The translations under genes and the position numbers were made by a program. This document shows, in pieces, positions 11,621 to 22,805 of a DNA stretch of 64,000 bases (the stretch's first letter is position 1; every line of letters begins with the position of its first letter). Origin of the DNA: Aquanectria penicillioides (lineage: Eukaryota; Ascomycota; Sordariomycetes; Hypocreales; Nectriaceae); contig PYIU01000001.1 in NCBI GenBank assembly GCA_003415625.1, positions 186,001 to 250,000 of the forward strand, read 5' to 3'. The notes under the pieces were generated by a model. It was given only the letters and a program-made list of their open reading frames with translations. It had not been told where the DNA came from and searched no databases.

Positions 11621-12691
11621 GGCGGCTTCAACCTTTGCCTTTATTACTTAGTCGGTAATCTTACTACTATATTTTTTCAGTTGATTAGATAGCGATCTTG
11701 CGGCGAATGGTTGTGTCGTCACTCATCGGCGATTGTGTGGACTTGATGTGCAGCAGGAGGTTGAATATTCACAGCGCGATGGAAAGGATGGAGGAAGGAA
11801 AAAAAGAGGATTGTAAACGGGGCATTTTCAGGCCGACCGCCCCTTGTGCTGACACCTGTTGATGATTTCCGGCACGGGTAGTCAGTTGTAACAAGGTACA
11901 GGCGTTGATGTGCGAGAGTCTCAACAATGAAAGTACCTGGACATATACATTTATCGCTTGCGGCAAAAAACATGCTATTATCTTCCGGCACATCAGGATC
12001 AAAGTCACTTGTCCTTTTAAATAACGTTTTTATTTCATCTTTTAAATTAGAATAGTTTACACGGACAAGTTTTATCCGAGAGCTTTTTTGGCCATTTCCC
12101 ACACTTGAGACCTTACTACGGCCATAGTGAGATTCGAGCTACGAACCACGTATCATACTGCAACCCTTTGCTTCTATAATGATAAACCAAGACCTGCAAG
12201 ATGATAAAATTCGCAAGAAAGAGATTATAAAACGAATCAAACCATGGCTAATTGTCTTTCCCAGCCGTCGGTGTGATTCTCCCAAGTGGGTTAGTCCGCC
12301 TTTAGCCTGATATGGGGGCGCCTCCATCTGCACATCGCTGATGACTTTCCTGTCTTGTTGTCCGATGTGATATCCAATCGCCGGAATGCAATTCTTCATC
12401 GCTTGACGCCTTCCATTCTAATTAATGCTAGAGCAGCGAGATTTCCGGTTCTGTTATCCAATTCCCGGAGTGCATATGCACATCGCTTATCGCCTTCCAT
12501 GTTGGCTTGCTTGTAAATGCTGTGAGAGCAATGGCTTACTTGGTGTGTAGAAGCCGTCGAATTGGTATATAGCCTGAGCCCCATGCCCACGCCAAGGCAA
12601 CGTAATATTATTCCACAAATGCGCAATCTTGTGATTCACAGCCCCAAGCCCAATCAACCTACTCAGACTACAAGTATTTTCCCCTACAATC
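11621..12691. other. Intergenic, about 1 kb
   Basis: This lies between the small membrane gene (minus) and the PhyH remnant (plus) and is presumably a divergent promoter. Minus-strand open frames at 11719-12102 and 12139-12626 have no recognisable domain and no convincing splice partners. The sequence AAGCGATG...GGAAT recurs loosely near 12395-12410 and 12475-12495. Confidence 0.3.
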
Positions 12692-13728
12692 ATGCCGGTC
12701 GAGTCAGTTTCCTCGGGTGGTATACCCTCCAAGCTCTCCACTCCTAAAATCCAACGTGTCAAGGAATGTAACAAGCATCAAGGAAATAGCCGACATTATA
12801 AACCGCCACGGTGGTGTCATCGTCGAGGATTTCATTTCGAAAGAACTCGCTCGACAGATTAAAGCCGAGCTCAAGCCCCACTTCGACGCTGACACTGGAG
12901 ACAAATCGGGATTCTTCCCCAACACCGCCCAACGTGCAACAGGCTTGGTTGCCAAGTCTCCAGCTTGTGTCGATCTAATGACGACCCCGCTACTGATCGA
13001 TGTTGCCAACGAACTCCTGTCGGACACATATCCTCATTGGTTAGGCTCAAATCGAGTCACCGTCACCACAAAGCCGATCCTGTCCTCCACTGTGGGCTTC
13101 CGTGTCAACCCCGGTTCAGCGCAGCAGGAACTTCATCAAGATGATCTGTAAGCTGAGATTCACTCATCCACAACTCAATTATTATCAAGCCGACACGAAC
13201 TACTATGAAGCGACTGGCACATCATGGAAGTTGGTCCGCCAATGTTCCTTGGCTGTGTCACAGCAATTATGAAGACTACAAAGGAGAACGGTGCGACGAT
13301 TGTTATTCCTGGTTCCCACCCATGGGACACTGAGCGACAGCCTTACGATCATGAGGCTGTGTCTGCGGAGCTTCAGTCTGGTGACACCTTTCTCTTCCAT
13401 GGGCAAGTTTATCATGCGGGTGGCGCCAATACTACAAAGTAAGTGGGTGTAGACATCGCTGCTAAAACCTTTTTGCTGATTCCCATTTCTCAAAGACGAA
13501 GTATGGGAGACTGTTGGCATGTTTTTCAGCAGAGCTCAATATCGGCATACAGAGAATGAGTTCCTCGAGGTCCCTCTGGACGTTGCCAAAGGTTTCACGC
13601 CCCAAGTTCAAAGGCTATTGGGATATGGTGTAGCAAAGCCGGGTTGAGGGTTCTACAAGTACCAGGATCCCATGCGGGTACTATTTGGAGTTGAAGACGA
13701 GGAGATAGTCGACATGTATCCAGTTTAG
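12692..13728 (+). pseudogene. Phytanoyl-CoA dioxygenase (PhyH) family, decaying copy
   Basis: The coding pieces follow a fungal PhyH-type Fe(II)/2-oxoglutarate dioxygenase. The start MPVESVSSGGIPSKLS (12692) is in one frame; from NVTSIKEIADIINRHGGVIV onward (about 12770) the match is in another frame, and no intron reconciles them. The metal site LHQDD is at the end of exon one (to 13147). The intron 13148-13210 leads into DWHIMEVGPPMFLGC, and the second iron His is in VYHAGGANTTK. At the next junction (13438) the expected frame DEVWETVGMF is not reached by the good 57 nt intron. An internal TGA at 13645-13647 cuts off GFYKYQDPMRVLFGVEDEE. The arginine usual in the ETVG strand is Trp here. 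An alternative intron (13439-13529) could rescue a shortened product. Confidence 0.78.
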
Positions 13729-14168
13729 CCAGCTTCATCACCTCACTCAGTACAATCCATTGTTATTATCGAAAGCCTGTGCAGCATCTTAAATACATTG
13801 AAACAAGAAATTGAAACCTTGACCTAACTTCCATCCTAATCAAATACCTTGAGTACTCTAAAATGCGCCGCGCCTTACATCGTCATCATCAAAGTTCCGA
13901 GATTTCGTAGACGTAGTGATAGCTACTTAGAGACTACGAGTCTAGACCTTTGTAATCGCACATGAGGATATCTCACAACAGTTATTATCAAACAAAGCCT
14001 GTGTTACATCACACTCAGAGGGAAGAAGGAAAGGTCTTTTTGTGGCCGGATGGTGCCCAGCTAGCTCTCTTTCAAAAACGCAGTCAGATCACAATCACCA
14101 TGTAAATGAGTAAAACAAAGAATTCACTCATTCTGGATGGGAAATGCTCTGTAATTCATTTCCTCTTT
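13729..14168. other. Convergent spacer between the two PhyH genes
   Basis: This separates the 3' ends of the decaying PhyH (plus) and the regulator-dioxygenase fusion (minus). No gene or repeat was recognised. Confidence 0.35.
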
Positions 14169-15482
14169 CTATCTAACGAGTTGTTCAAAAACACCAGCCA
14201 GGTTACTGCATGGATCCCGATTGTCTACCAGCCCCAAAGCGGAATCTGGTTTCTTGTACCCAAGGAGACTCTGCATCGAGGAAGTCATCTGAAGCACCTT
14301 TTCATGAGGGATCGCCAGGAACTGGTTTTCTTCCTGTCGCAGTGTGTCACGAATAAAGAAAAGACCATGGTCAATGCGAACGTCGCCGGGGACAGAATTG
14401 TGGCCACCGCCATGGAATGCAGAAACCATGAAGATCAAAGCAGAGCCCGCTTCCATTTCTACCCCAGCATTAGAAATATTCCAAATCGTTACTTTTTTGC
14501 AGAACTTACCAGCAAAGCACACTTCGTCAACTCGGGGCTGACGACTATCGTCCCAACGGTGACTTCCTGGCACGAACATCGTGGCCCTGTTCTCTCTAGT
14601 TGTGCGGTGGCCAGCAACCAAGCATGCGAATTGGCCAGCATTCTTCGGCTTGAATGGCTCTGAATGGTCTATTCCATGGACAGCATCATCACGATGGAGA
14701 GACTGCCGTGGCGCACCTGAGCCAATCCGGAAGCACATGCTAATGCTCAGGAGAGGACCGATGCGATGTTGCTCCGTGTAATACTCGCGAGTGGTAGGGA
14801 ATTCATATGCCAGTATCTCCTCTCGCAGGTTGGCTAGGACTGGGCGCTCGCCATCTCGAACTATAGTAGAGCTTATATCGCTGACATCAGGAGGTTGATA
14901 AATTGATGATGCTTTGGATGAATGGCCAAACGACATAATCCCTTCTTCAAGCCCAAAGGTCGATCCATGTTGATAATCAGTAGTTGTCGAAGCTCGCCGA
15001 TCAAATTCCAGACTTGAATCGTTTGAGGATGACGGATTTGAGGCCCAGGAGCTGTTTACTGGAAATATGGCGAATGGCCCATGGGTTACCATTCCGTCCC
15101 CGACCTGGGCTGAATGTTGCAAAGATTGTAGTAGATCGTCAATTGCCATTTCCCTAGGCAACATATTAAAGCTTCAGGTCTACATACTTGTAAATATTGC
15201 TGTGCGGCGCGATTGCGTGGTCTTCTCACTTGACGAACCGTCATCGACATTTACATCCCCTTTCCGGAGTTGACTATTATGGCACGTGCTGTCTGGACCA
15301 AGTTTGTTGACTGGCATCTAGAAATACCCTTTAGCTTGAGGCGCAGATGGGCATTTCAAGTGCAACCGATGACAGGCACCACATGTTGGAGCTATTTTGT
15401 CGCATTTGACACGTCGCTTCCGGCATGTGAAGCACGTTCCCTTTCGATGCGGGGCTCCTAGCCGTGACATAATGTGAGGCAT
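14169..15482 (-). CDS. Chimeric protein: Zn2Cys6 DNA-binding domain fused to PhyH dioxygenase catalytic half
   Basis: Three exons read from 15482 downward (15328-15482, 14510-15153, 14169-14458) are all in phase and give 362 residues. Exon one encodes a complete zinc cluster, Cys17-x2-Cys20-x6-Cys27-x6-Cys34-x2-Cys37-x6-Cys44. Residues 53-155 form a Ser-rich linker typical of such regulators. From about residue 160 the protein is PhyH: SISMCFRIGSGAPRQSLHRD gives His205 and Asp207, FVPGSHRWDD follows, and FHGGGHN gives His282. Arg294 in VRID is in the place of the 2-oxoglutarate-binding residue. The N-terminal third of a normal PhyH is absent. The introns are 174 and 51 nt; the 51 nt one is a multiple of three. 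An ATG at 15164 could also start a 314-residue dioxygenase-only form if intron two is spliced. I read it as a real fusion, not two genes, but a transcript is needed. Confidence 0.7.
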
Positions 15483-17983
15483 TTTTGATGCATTTACGGT
15501 ATGCGTTAGAGTCTGTTCTTGTTGACTTCGGCTCTGATGCTGATCTTGATTCCAACAATGGTCAAGACATGATGGCACAAGAACGAGACCAGCTGGGAGG
15601 CTCGCAGACTCGGAGAATGACATCAACGAATAACCTATCTCTAATTACATGTCGGTTTAATTCACCCATCCCCGCAACTATGCTGATTGGGCTGGCATTT
15701 GGAGCAATTGATGCTCGTCACAATGGAGGCATGCTGAGATCGATGATGGGCCCACAAATTTACTAAATGGGAGGCTCATGGCGATATACAATCAAGGCGA
15801 AGAAGATGGTGTGCATACAACATACTGAACCTATTTGAGCATACTATAACGAGCTATACAGGTTGTATTTCCTTTGTGAAAGAAACGATAACAACGATTT
15901 GGATTATATTTTGAGCTTTGAATGAACTACTTCAAAACACAAGGGCCCAATGTTTTCAACTAGGGGCAACTATTGTTTGGCGTTTGTATAGATAGTCAAG
16001 CTTGATAATCATTTTCACTTGTTTTTCTTTGGGTAACTTTGAAGATAGGATCCTGGTATATACGTAAGCTACCTCTTTATGTCCACAGCAGCCAATATGA
16101 CGAACTGGCGGGTTTTGTAACAGACCTGCGATGGGAATTAGATGTGGAGTGGCGCCTACCCTAGACCAGACTCTCTGTATTAGGTATTGAGCCAAGGTGG
16201 TCGAAAAATGAACGAGAAGCATTTCGATCTATGAAGTAGTGAGGCTTGGGGTTTTAAATTCATTTTCATTTCCAATTTGCAAGATAGCGGATCGAGTTCG
16301 TTTCAGTCCGCTTGATAATCGCCAGCCTCTTGAACCGGACGGAGAGTCCTCCATCCTATTCCAAGTATGTAGCTGAACTTGCATTGATCTCATCGTGTAC
16401 TTCCGGAGTGACACTATGAACCGATACTCCTGCAAAAATGAGATTATACTAAATGGTTTTGAGAGTATCCAATGTCTCTGATCCAATTTCGTGGATTGAT
16501 CGAGCCAGCATTGCACATAAGTCGCTTCCTGCAACCAGCAAGCACATACGACCATACCCACTAGAAAATACGGGATCCCGTCTGCTCTCCCAGAGTCAAG
16601 CTGGTGAGGGGCGGATTAGTACTCGGGTCGGTGACGACCGGGGAATCCCCGCTGTTGTATGTTTTTTGCTGCCGCATTCTTTCTGCATCGTTGCATCTTT
16701 CCTTGGTTGATCACTCATTGTTCCAGGAGTGCGATTCAGCCAGAAATTTTTTGCTGGCTTGTCTACCAATAGTTCCCCCAGTCAGTGTTGCTGAGTAATG
16801 ATTTTATGCTGTGAAATCATAACTCCCGGCATTTAGCCGACATTCCACATGTCCACATGCAAGTATCTCGATCTGAGTATCCTTCTCTTCCTATTTCGGT
16901 TGGTCAAATGGCCCTATGGATGTTCGATCGGGATAACTAATAACTCATTTGGCACTATTGATGATTTCGCCGCGTACATTATTACCAATTGCCTTTTCGT
17001 TAGAGACTTCGTTGACCAAATCTAAGACACAAAAGCGGCATGAATTGGGAACGAGGAGCTGAACTGGATAGGCTCTTGGTATGATATATCACCTTGGCAA
17101 AATGTCATGACCATAGCGAATACACAGAGAGTAGAGAAAGAGGCAATGACGAGCGTGTGGCGGTTGAGCGACTACTCAATCAAGGCGACTTTGAGGAAAT
17201 TGAGGGTTTTGTTGTCTAGCGGATTGTGATAGATCCGTTTGGGATTGGAGGTTGAATAACTTATTTCACCTGCAAAGTCGGCCGATTGGACGTCTTTGAC
17301 TTTGGAGCGGCCAATGTATTGACTGACATGCATTCTTCCCTGGTTATTGATTGGTCGCCTTTTCTTGTCCCTGTAACCAGGCATCTCATGACACCGGCTT
17401 TGCAAGGGTTGGTTTAATAATCTTAAGAACATTGGATACGATGAGTGACTATGCGGAGAGATAAGGCCTTGCTCTCGGCATCTACGAACAAAGTCAAGTG
17501 GAAAGTGAAGATAGGTGCCGCGATGATTAAAATTTTGATCCTAGCCGAAAGCCTCCGAAAAGCAGCAGCCACTTAAAGAGGCCCCGAAAATGCACTGTCC
17601 AGGAGGTGCATCCTGTATGAGGTTACATTGGCGCAAGCGGACTGCACATTGAGACGGTGATTAGTGATATCAGCCGTACATTCAATCTGCGGATATGCCA
17701 TGCTGGATCCACATTTATCGGCTCCGATGCACTTCGGATCTTAAGAAATAGAGTGTGATTTGTTTACTGATCAAGATGGCGAGTTCGTCATGCCTTCTGT
17801 GGCCTGACGAGGTTTCGATTGATTTCAAAGCTGGATGGATAGCTATAATGAACGGGATTTGGATTGATATATTAGTGGCTTTGTTTCTGTACTCTGGATA
17901 TCTACTCAAGCTTCCATTCACCCGATTACAATCCAATAGGCTTTCGATCTACTCTTACTTCAGATTCATCACTTTCGGTCAAC
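15483..17983. other. Gene-poor stretch, 2.5 kb
   Basis: No family could be recognised on either strand. Minus-strand open frames at 15956-16222 and 16229-16561 are adjacent and could be remnants of one decayed gene, but they match nothing I know. The last few hundred bases should contain the promoter of the HD-domain gene, including an AGATAA GATA-type hexamer near 17458. Confidence 0.3.
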
Positions 17984-18824
17984 ATGTTTTATCGCAATCT
18001 AGCCAACTTATTCGCACTTTTGCTTATCGCTTTACAAGTACAGCTATCCAACCAAGCATACGTCAGGGCCACCAAGCAGATGCCTTATGGGAAAAGTTAC
18101 CCAAAGCGCACCATCGCGGGAATCACGGTCATCGACACTCCGATTGTTCGTGCCGCGCAGCACTATGCCCGCGAGCATGGTACCGATTTCATATACAATC
18201 ATGTAATGCGCTGCTGGCTTTTTGGGGTCATCGTCATTGAGCGCACCGCAACCCTTCGCGGAGCTGTTGATTTGGAAGTCCACGCTGTGGCTGCTCTCCT
18301 CCATGACTTGGGCTGGGATCAAACACCCGATTCCCCATTCATTAGCGAGGACAAGAGGTTCGAAATTGACAGCGCGATTGGCGCTCGAGAATTCATCTTG
18401 AACTACGGGCACAGCAAGGACTGGGATGAACACCGAGTCCAATTAATGTGGGATGCGATCGCGCTTCATTCGCAGGGTAGTATTGCCCAGTACAAAGAAC
18501 CGGAGGTGGTTGTCACGAATGATGGGGTATTCTCAGATGTTGGTGGACTTGACTTTGGCATCCTGACGGATCACGATTTTTCGGCGGTCTTTGCTGAGTT
18601 TCCGAACATGGACATGACAGTGGGCTTCAATCAAACCATGGTTTGGCTCTGTTCCACAAAGCCAAATACCACATACGGCAAGTTAAAATCCATCTTCAAC
18701 ACTGGAGTTTTACTAATGAGTGACTCTAGACACGTGGATGCAGCCCTGGGGAGAGCACTTTGTACCCAACTATAGTGCAGTTGGTCATAGGCTGTTTGAT
18801 ACGCATATCCCCGGGCGATCGTGA
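17984..18824 (+). CDS. HD-domain hydrolase, cyanamide-hydratase-like, with predicted signal peptide
   Basis: Two exons (17984-18677, 18730-18824) give 262 residues. The intron starts with GC instead of GT (G|GCAAGT...CTCTAG); splicing there restores the family C-terminus TTYDTWMQPWGEHFVPNYSA. Residues 1-25 (MFYRNLANLFALLLIALQVQ onward) are a likely signal peptide or anchor. The HD metal site is His73 (IYNHVMRCWLFG) and His107-Asp108 (AALLHDLGWD). Fungal cyanamide hydratases turn cyanamide into urea, and many relatives have unknown nitrile-like substrates. The secretion signal is unusual for this family. The neighbouring amidase suggests extracellular or vacuolar nitrogen scavenging, which is inference. 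Confidence 0.88.
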
Positions 18825-19397
18825 AAGGGGGGACAAAATAAGACCGTAGATATTGGATATCTGGGACTAGATGAGTGAAGGCTATGATGCTTTGCGATAC
18901 GGCCAGGTTGGAAGAATACTTACTCCACTCTTTGTCTACCTATAGTGATGTGTTTTCTACATTGAACAAATATTACTTTACAATAGCAACAATCATTATT
19001 CACTCATTTTCTTCAAGTAGTGACGCAAATTACCTATATACTTGCAGTTGGTGTCGATATAAGATGACTGATCGCCACTATACGCATTGCTGGTGGTAAA
19101 GATATCCCGCAATACCTATATAATAGCAGGCAGAGAAGGTGAAAGGTAATATCAGACAAGGAGAAAAATATAACACGGAATATTTCTCTGAGAGAGAAAC
19201 TGAGATATTTAGGGTATAGGCCAGGTAATTAAGTTGTATTGAAAACTGAAGAGGTGAGGCTAGTCCTTGGGCTCTGTCTATGGTTACTTTGCATGAATAT
19301 TCGTTAGGGTGAGGGTGTTGTAGAATCGCGGGTATGATGGGCATCTCTCTTTCACGTGCATCACTATAGTAGTTATTGTGACTAAACAAGAATGTTC
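18825..19397. other. Convergent intergenic spacer
   Basis: This lies between the HD gene (plus) and the amidase (minus). It is AT-rich, with short open frames only, and I support nothing in it. Confidence 0.35.
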
Positions 19398-21495
19398 TTA
19401 TTGTCCCTGCTTGCCCAAGCAAGTAGCAATGACCTCCGTGGCGGCCAGTGTTTCCTCGTCCATAAATCTCCACCCAACTACTTGCACACCGCATGGTGCG
19501 CCGTCTATATCATCGACATTGTCTAAAATCAATTAGTTTCAGAAAATCTAAACTGGTATAAAAAGAGAGGAGATATAGAACGTATGAAAAATGAGTACGC
19601 TTGTTTGTCGCAAACACATACATTCTAAGGGGACAATGCCTTCTGCCATGGGTTCAGAATCAACCGCCTTGTCAACCTTTCCACATGGAATGACCGAGGC
19701 AGGAAACTAAGTCAAGTTAGCAGTTGATCTTCAGCTCGCGGGCTTTATGCTTCCCCCTCACATGCCAAAGAGGAATGTGTCGGGTATGTAAGTGAGGGCG
19801 CTAGTAGCGGATGGAAGGAGGGAGTTTTCAGACAATTCGAAGGACAAAAGCGTATGGAGAAATAAAACCCTTACATCGAAAAAGTTCCATATTGAGGTGT
19901 AGAATGGAACGCCAAATTTGCTATGTGGAGGGGCCACCTGGCGGGATCCTGGGCAGAGGAGCACGTCCAACTCGTTATCCTGCCAGACTCCTCCCCATTT
20001 CAGGAGGGAGTCCTCTCGGCCTGCCACAAATTTCCAGACTGAATCAAGATTGATAGGATCCTGTGGAGCAGAGCTCTTCAAGTATAGTAGAGCCTGTATT
20101 GGTTGTTCCTTGCCAGCATGAAGGTAGGATCCCATAGTGTCTTTAGTATCGAAATCATATTCTAGTCGTGCTGAAACGCCGAGTTCGACTAATGAGGGAC
20201 AGGGGAGCGGCTTTACCTCATGACGTGCGGCAGTGAGCTCTTCGGCAGCAGCTTTCAAGGTCCGCAGAACAGGCGGTGTAACTGGGATTTGTTCATCGCC
20301 CAACCATAGTCCAATTGGCAATTTGTTCTTCAGGGGCACCTCACGCCAAGGAATTGCATGCGAGGTAAAATCCTTGACCCAAGGTTTTGCTGTTATGATT
20401 GTTCTAATGAAGAGGGTTAGGTCCCGGGCTGATGTTGTGAGTGGACCGGTCGCAGGGAGAACGCCTGGCCAGCCATGAGGGATAAGTTCTTGCTGGCCTT
20501 CCCAAGGCAGCGGGTCAGAACTAGGCTTGAAGCCAAAAGCTCCACAGGCGAGCGCAGGTGCTCGAACGGATCCGCCAATGTCTGAACCCACGCCGATTAG
20601 AGAGCCCCGGAAACCGACAATTGGGCCTTCCCAGGAGCTACTACCAGAGGAAGTCAAAGTTAGTTTATGAGGATTCATGGTTGTTCCAAACACGTTGTTG
20701 TGTGATTCACAGACCTATGCCGTCTTGTCAGTCTTGGATCGATCACTTAAATGGTTCATGAGTATTACAAATATGGTCTGAGGCACATTTGTCTTGCAAT
20801 ACAGAACCGCTCCAGCATCAAGCAACACATCAATCATAACTGAATTGTGCTTGGCGACTGGCTTGGTCAAATACGAAACGAAACCTATTGTTGCCGCCTC
20901 ACCTTCAACCATAAAAAGATCCTAGGTGTTACTTATTAGATCCTGACATATCTTCAGCAAAGGAGATTAGATTTACAAACTTTGACATTAACAGGGAGAC
21001 CATGAAGAGGACCCATAGTCTTCCCGTTCTCGCATAAATATTTATCACACTCAGCAGCACGTTTAAGAGCTTTATCAAAGAACATTTCAGTCAAACAGTT
21101 CGTCTACAAGGCATAGCTTAGCTATGTTGAAAGCGCAAAAGGGAGTTCAAAAAGAAAGGAAGACGAAAAAAGCAATCGTGGATGCATTGGCGCTTCATAT
21201 TACGTACCAATTGCTGCGCAAGAGCGGCACGTTTGCAGAATGCTGTTGTGACCTCGACGCTCGTGACTTCACTGGATGCCATGAGGGCAAGCAGTGCGGT
21301 GGCGTCAAAAGCTTCGGTCAGATGATGCTCGCGAGCGGTGAGGACATCTGTCTCCTTTAACAGGTCAAATGCGCTGACTGTATAGTTCGGCGAAACTTTG
21401 GCAGTAATTTCCTTGGGCAAGGTCCATGCAACGGGGATTCGAGACGCCTGATCCGCACGCTTCGCAGCGATCAGAGTTTGCCAGTCAGTTGTCAT
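19398..21495 (-). CDS. Amidase signature family enzyme (acetamidase-like)
   Basis: Six exons read from 21495 downward (21208-21495, 20981-21103, 20769-20921, 19875-20714, 19622-19706, 19398-19522) sum to 537 residues in phase, the usual size for fungal acetamidases. The catalytic Lys is in LHGLPVNVK, immediately before the second intron. The nucleophile segment reads GVGSDIGGSVRAPALACGAF, with the catalytic Ser present. The C-terminus is normal (NVDDIDGAPCGVQVVGWRF). The glycine-rich loop that holds the cis-Ser is altered: the usual T-A-G-G-S-S-G-G-E-G is T-S-S-G-S-S-S-W-E-G here. The enzyme would hydrolyse an amide to acid and ammonia, if still active. It converges with the cyanamide-hydratase-like gene. 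Confidence 0.9.
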
Positions 21496-22805
21496 TGTGG
21501 CTTACTTTCCAGTGGTATGAGATTCAATTGAGTGGTAAAAGTTTATCAGATATGTTGATCAAGACAACTAATTCAGTTGGGCTTGGTATTCATTATATAG
21601 AAACTGGTGGAGCCTTGGGTCACCACATGAGCTTTTGGAGGAAGCCCTCGGTAAGTAGGGAAAAACACCTCCACTTTGCCTCATGCTCCCCATCAGTCGC
21701 TTTGCGGCCTCATTGAAATTGGGTAATTTTTCGAGATTTTGATGCGCCAAGTCTGGAAAATCTTAGCGCCTTTTATCTCCTCAGCCAACAACCTGCATCT
21801 TAGCCTCTAATCTCAAGTTGCAAGGACAGGGTTTGCGTATAAGTCAATCTGCTATCACATGTGTATGAGAGGGTACATATCCACGTGTAATAAAACACTG
21901 TGATTATTCTAGCTCCCCTCTGAATTGACGCGCCTACTTCCTCTAGAGATAAAGCTCCCCTTGCCGGTGGGTGGAGCGCTGAACTAGGGATTCCTGCGTT
22001 TTGCTCAGGCCTATTTATCGCTGTCTTCAAGATGGGCCTCGGCATCATTGGGTGCCACTTCCTTTTCAACCAGTCGTACGGTTCCAGGTGGTGGCAAGTC
22101 GTTGATGTTGTTGATTTCGTACATTTTGCCGTTGACATGTTAACATGAAAGTTGATATTTGGCACTGATACAACAGACTTTCCTTCTTTAATGACTTGGT
22201 CAGTGTCTGATATTATACCCTACAAGACATCCCAACCTATCAAACCAGGCGACTTTTGCAAAGCCAAGAGACCTATCATGACTAGGATCTTGTCTAAAAT
22301 ATTGACGTTAACTACTCCAGCATCGCGGGAAAATAAGTGATACGATGATGAAGGGCGGACTTTAGGGACTGCGGTCTTGGCTCAGGGGCTTCCACATCAT
22401 GATCTTGGTGCAACATCATGCCAATCCATTTTAAGCAAAAAAAAAAAAAGAGAAACTATTCCTGAATAAGTAAGGGTGGTTTGCGGCGGTGCTTATATGG
22501 CGTTATCATTATCTGCGCGGAGAGACGCAAGTGCATCTCTTTTTCCTATTGGCGCCGCCAAGCCGAGGCATCGCGGGGAAATATGAGCCAAGCTGATAAG
22601 AACGATTGCAACGCGGTGTGCTCGTAAGGCCCGTACATCTCAAATGTTGACTACGCCTCACGCGATTCTATTTGTAGAAGAAAAACGAGGAACTTGTCCT
22701 AGGTAAACGAGGGTGGCTTGCGACGGGGTAGGGAGTCTTATCACACAAAGATGCTACTAGCCAATATGGGTGTGCTACTTTCCTCGGAATCTAACACACA
22801 ATAGG
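21496..22805. other. Intergenic, 1.3 kb
   Basis: This is the amidase promoter (minus) plus a stretch downstream of the broken Zn2Cys6 gene. A minus-strand reading near 22020-22140 gives MYEINNINDLPPPGTVRLVE and then a stop. It looks like an acidic protein tail, but there is no upstream gene to attach it to. A poly-A run lies at about 22437-22449. Confidence 0.3.

Noticed and set aside
11719..12102. Minus-strand 127-codon frame upstream of the small membrane gene
   Set aside because: No family likeness and no consistent splice partner; the tail is low-complexity Ser/Phe sequence.
15154..15327. An extra small exon inside the first intron of the fusion gene (QLRKGDVNVDDG)
   Set aside because: Every donor in that frame leaves the wrong phase for the next exon, whereas one 174 nt intron joins in phase.
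15956..16561. Two adjacent minus frames that might be an ankyrin-type remnant (HIGCCGHKEVAYV)
   Set aside because: One short resemblance only; no second repeat could be found.
21800..22165. Minus-strand frame near the amidase promoter, and the acidic peptide MYEINNINDLPPPG in another frame
   Set aside because: No upstream exons or domain to support a gene; length and composition fit chance.
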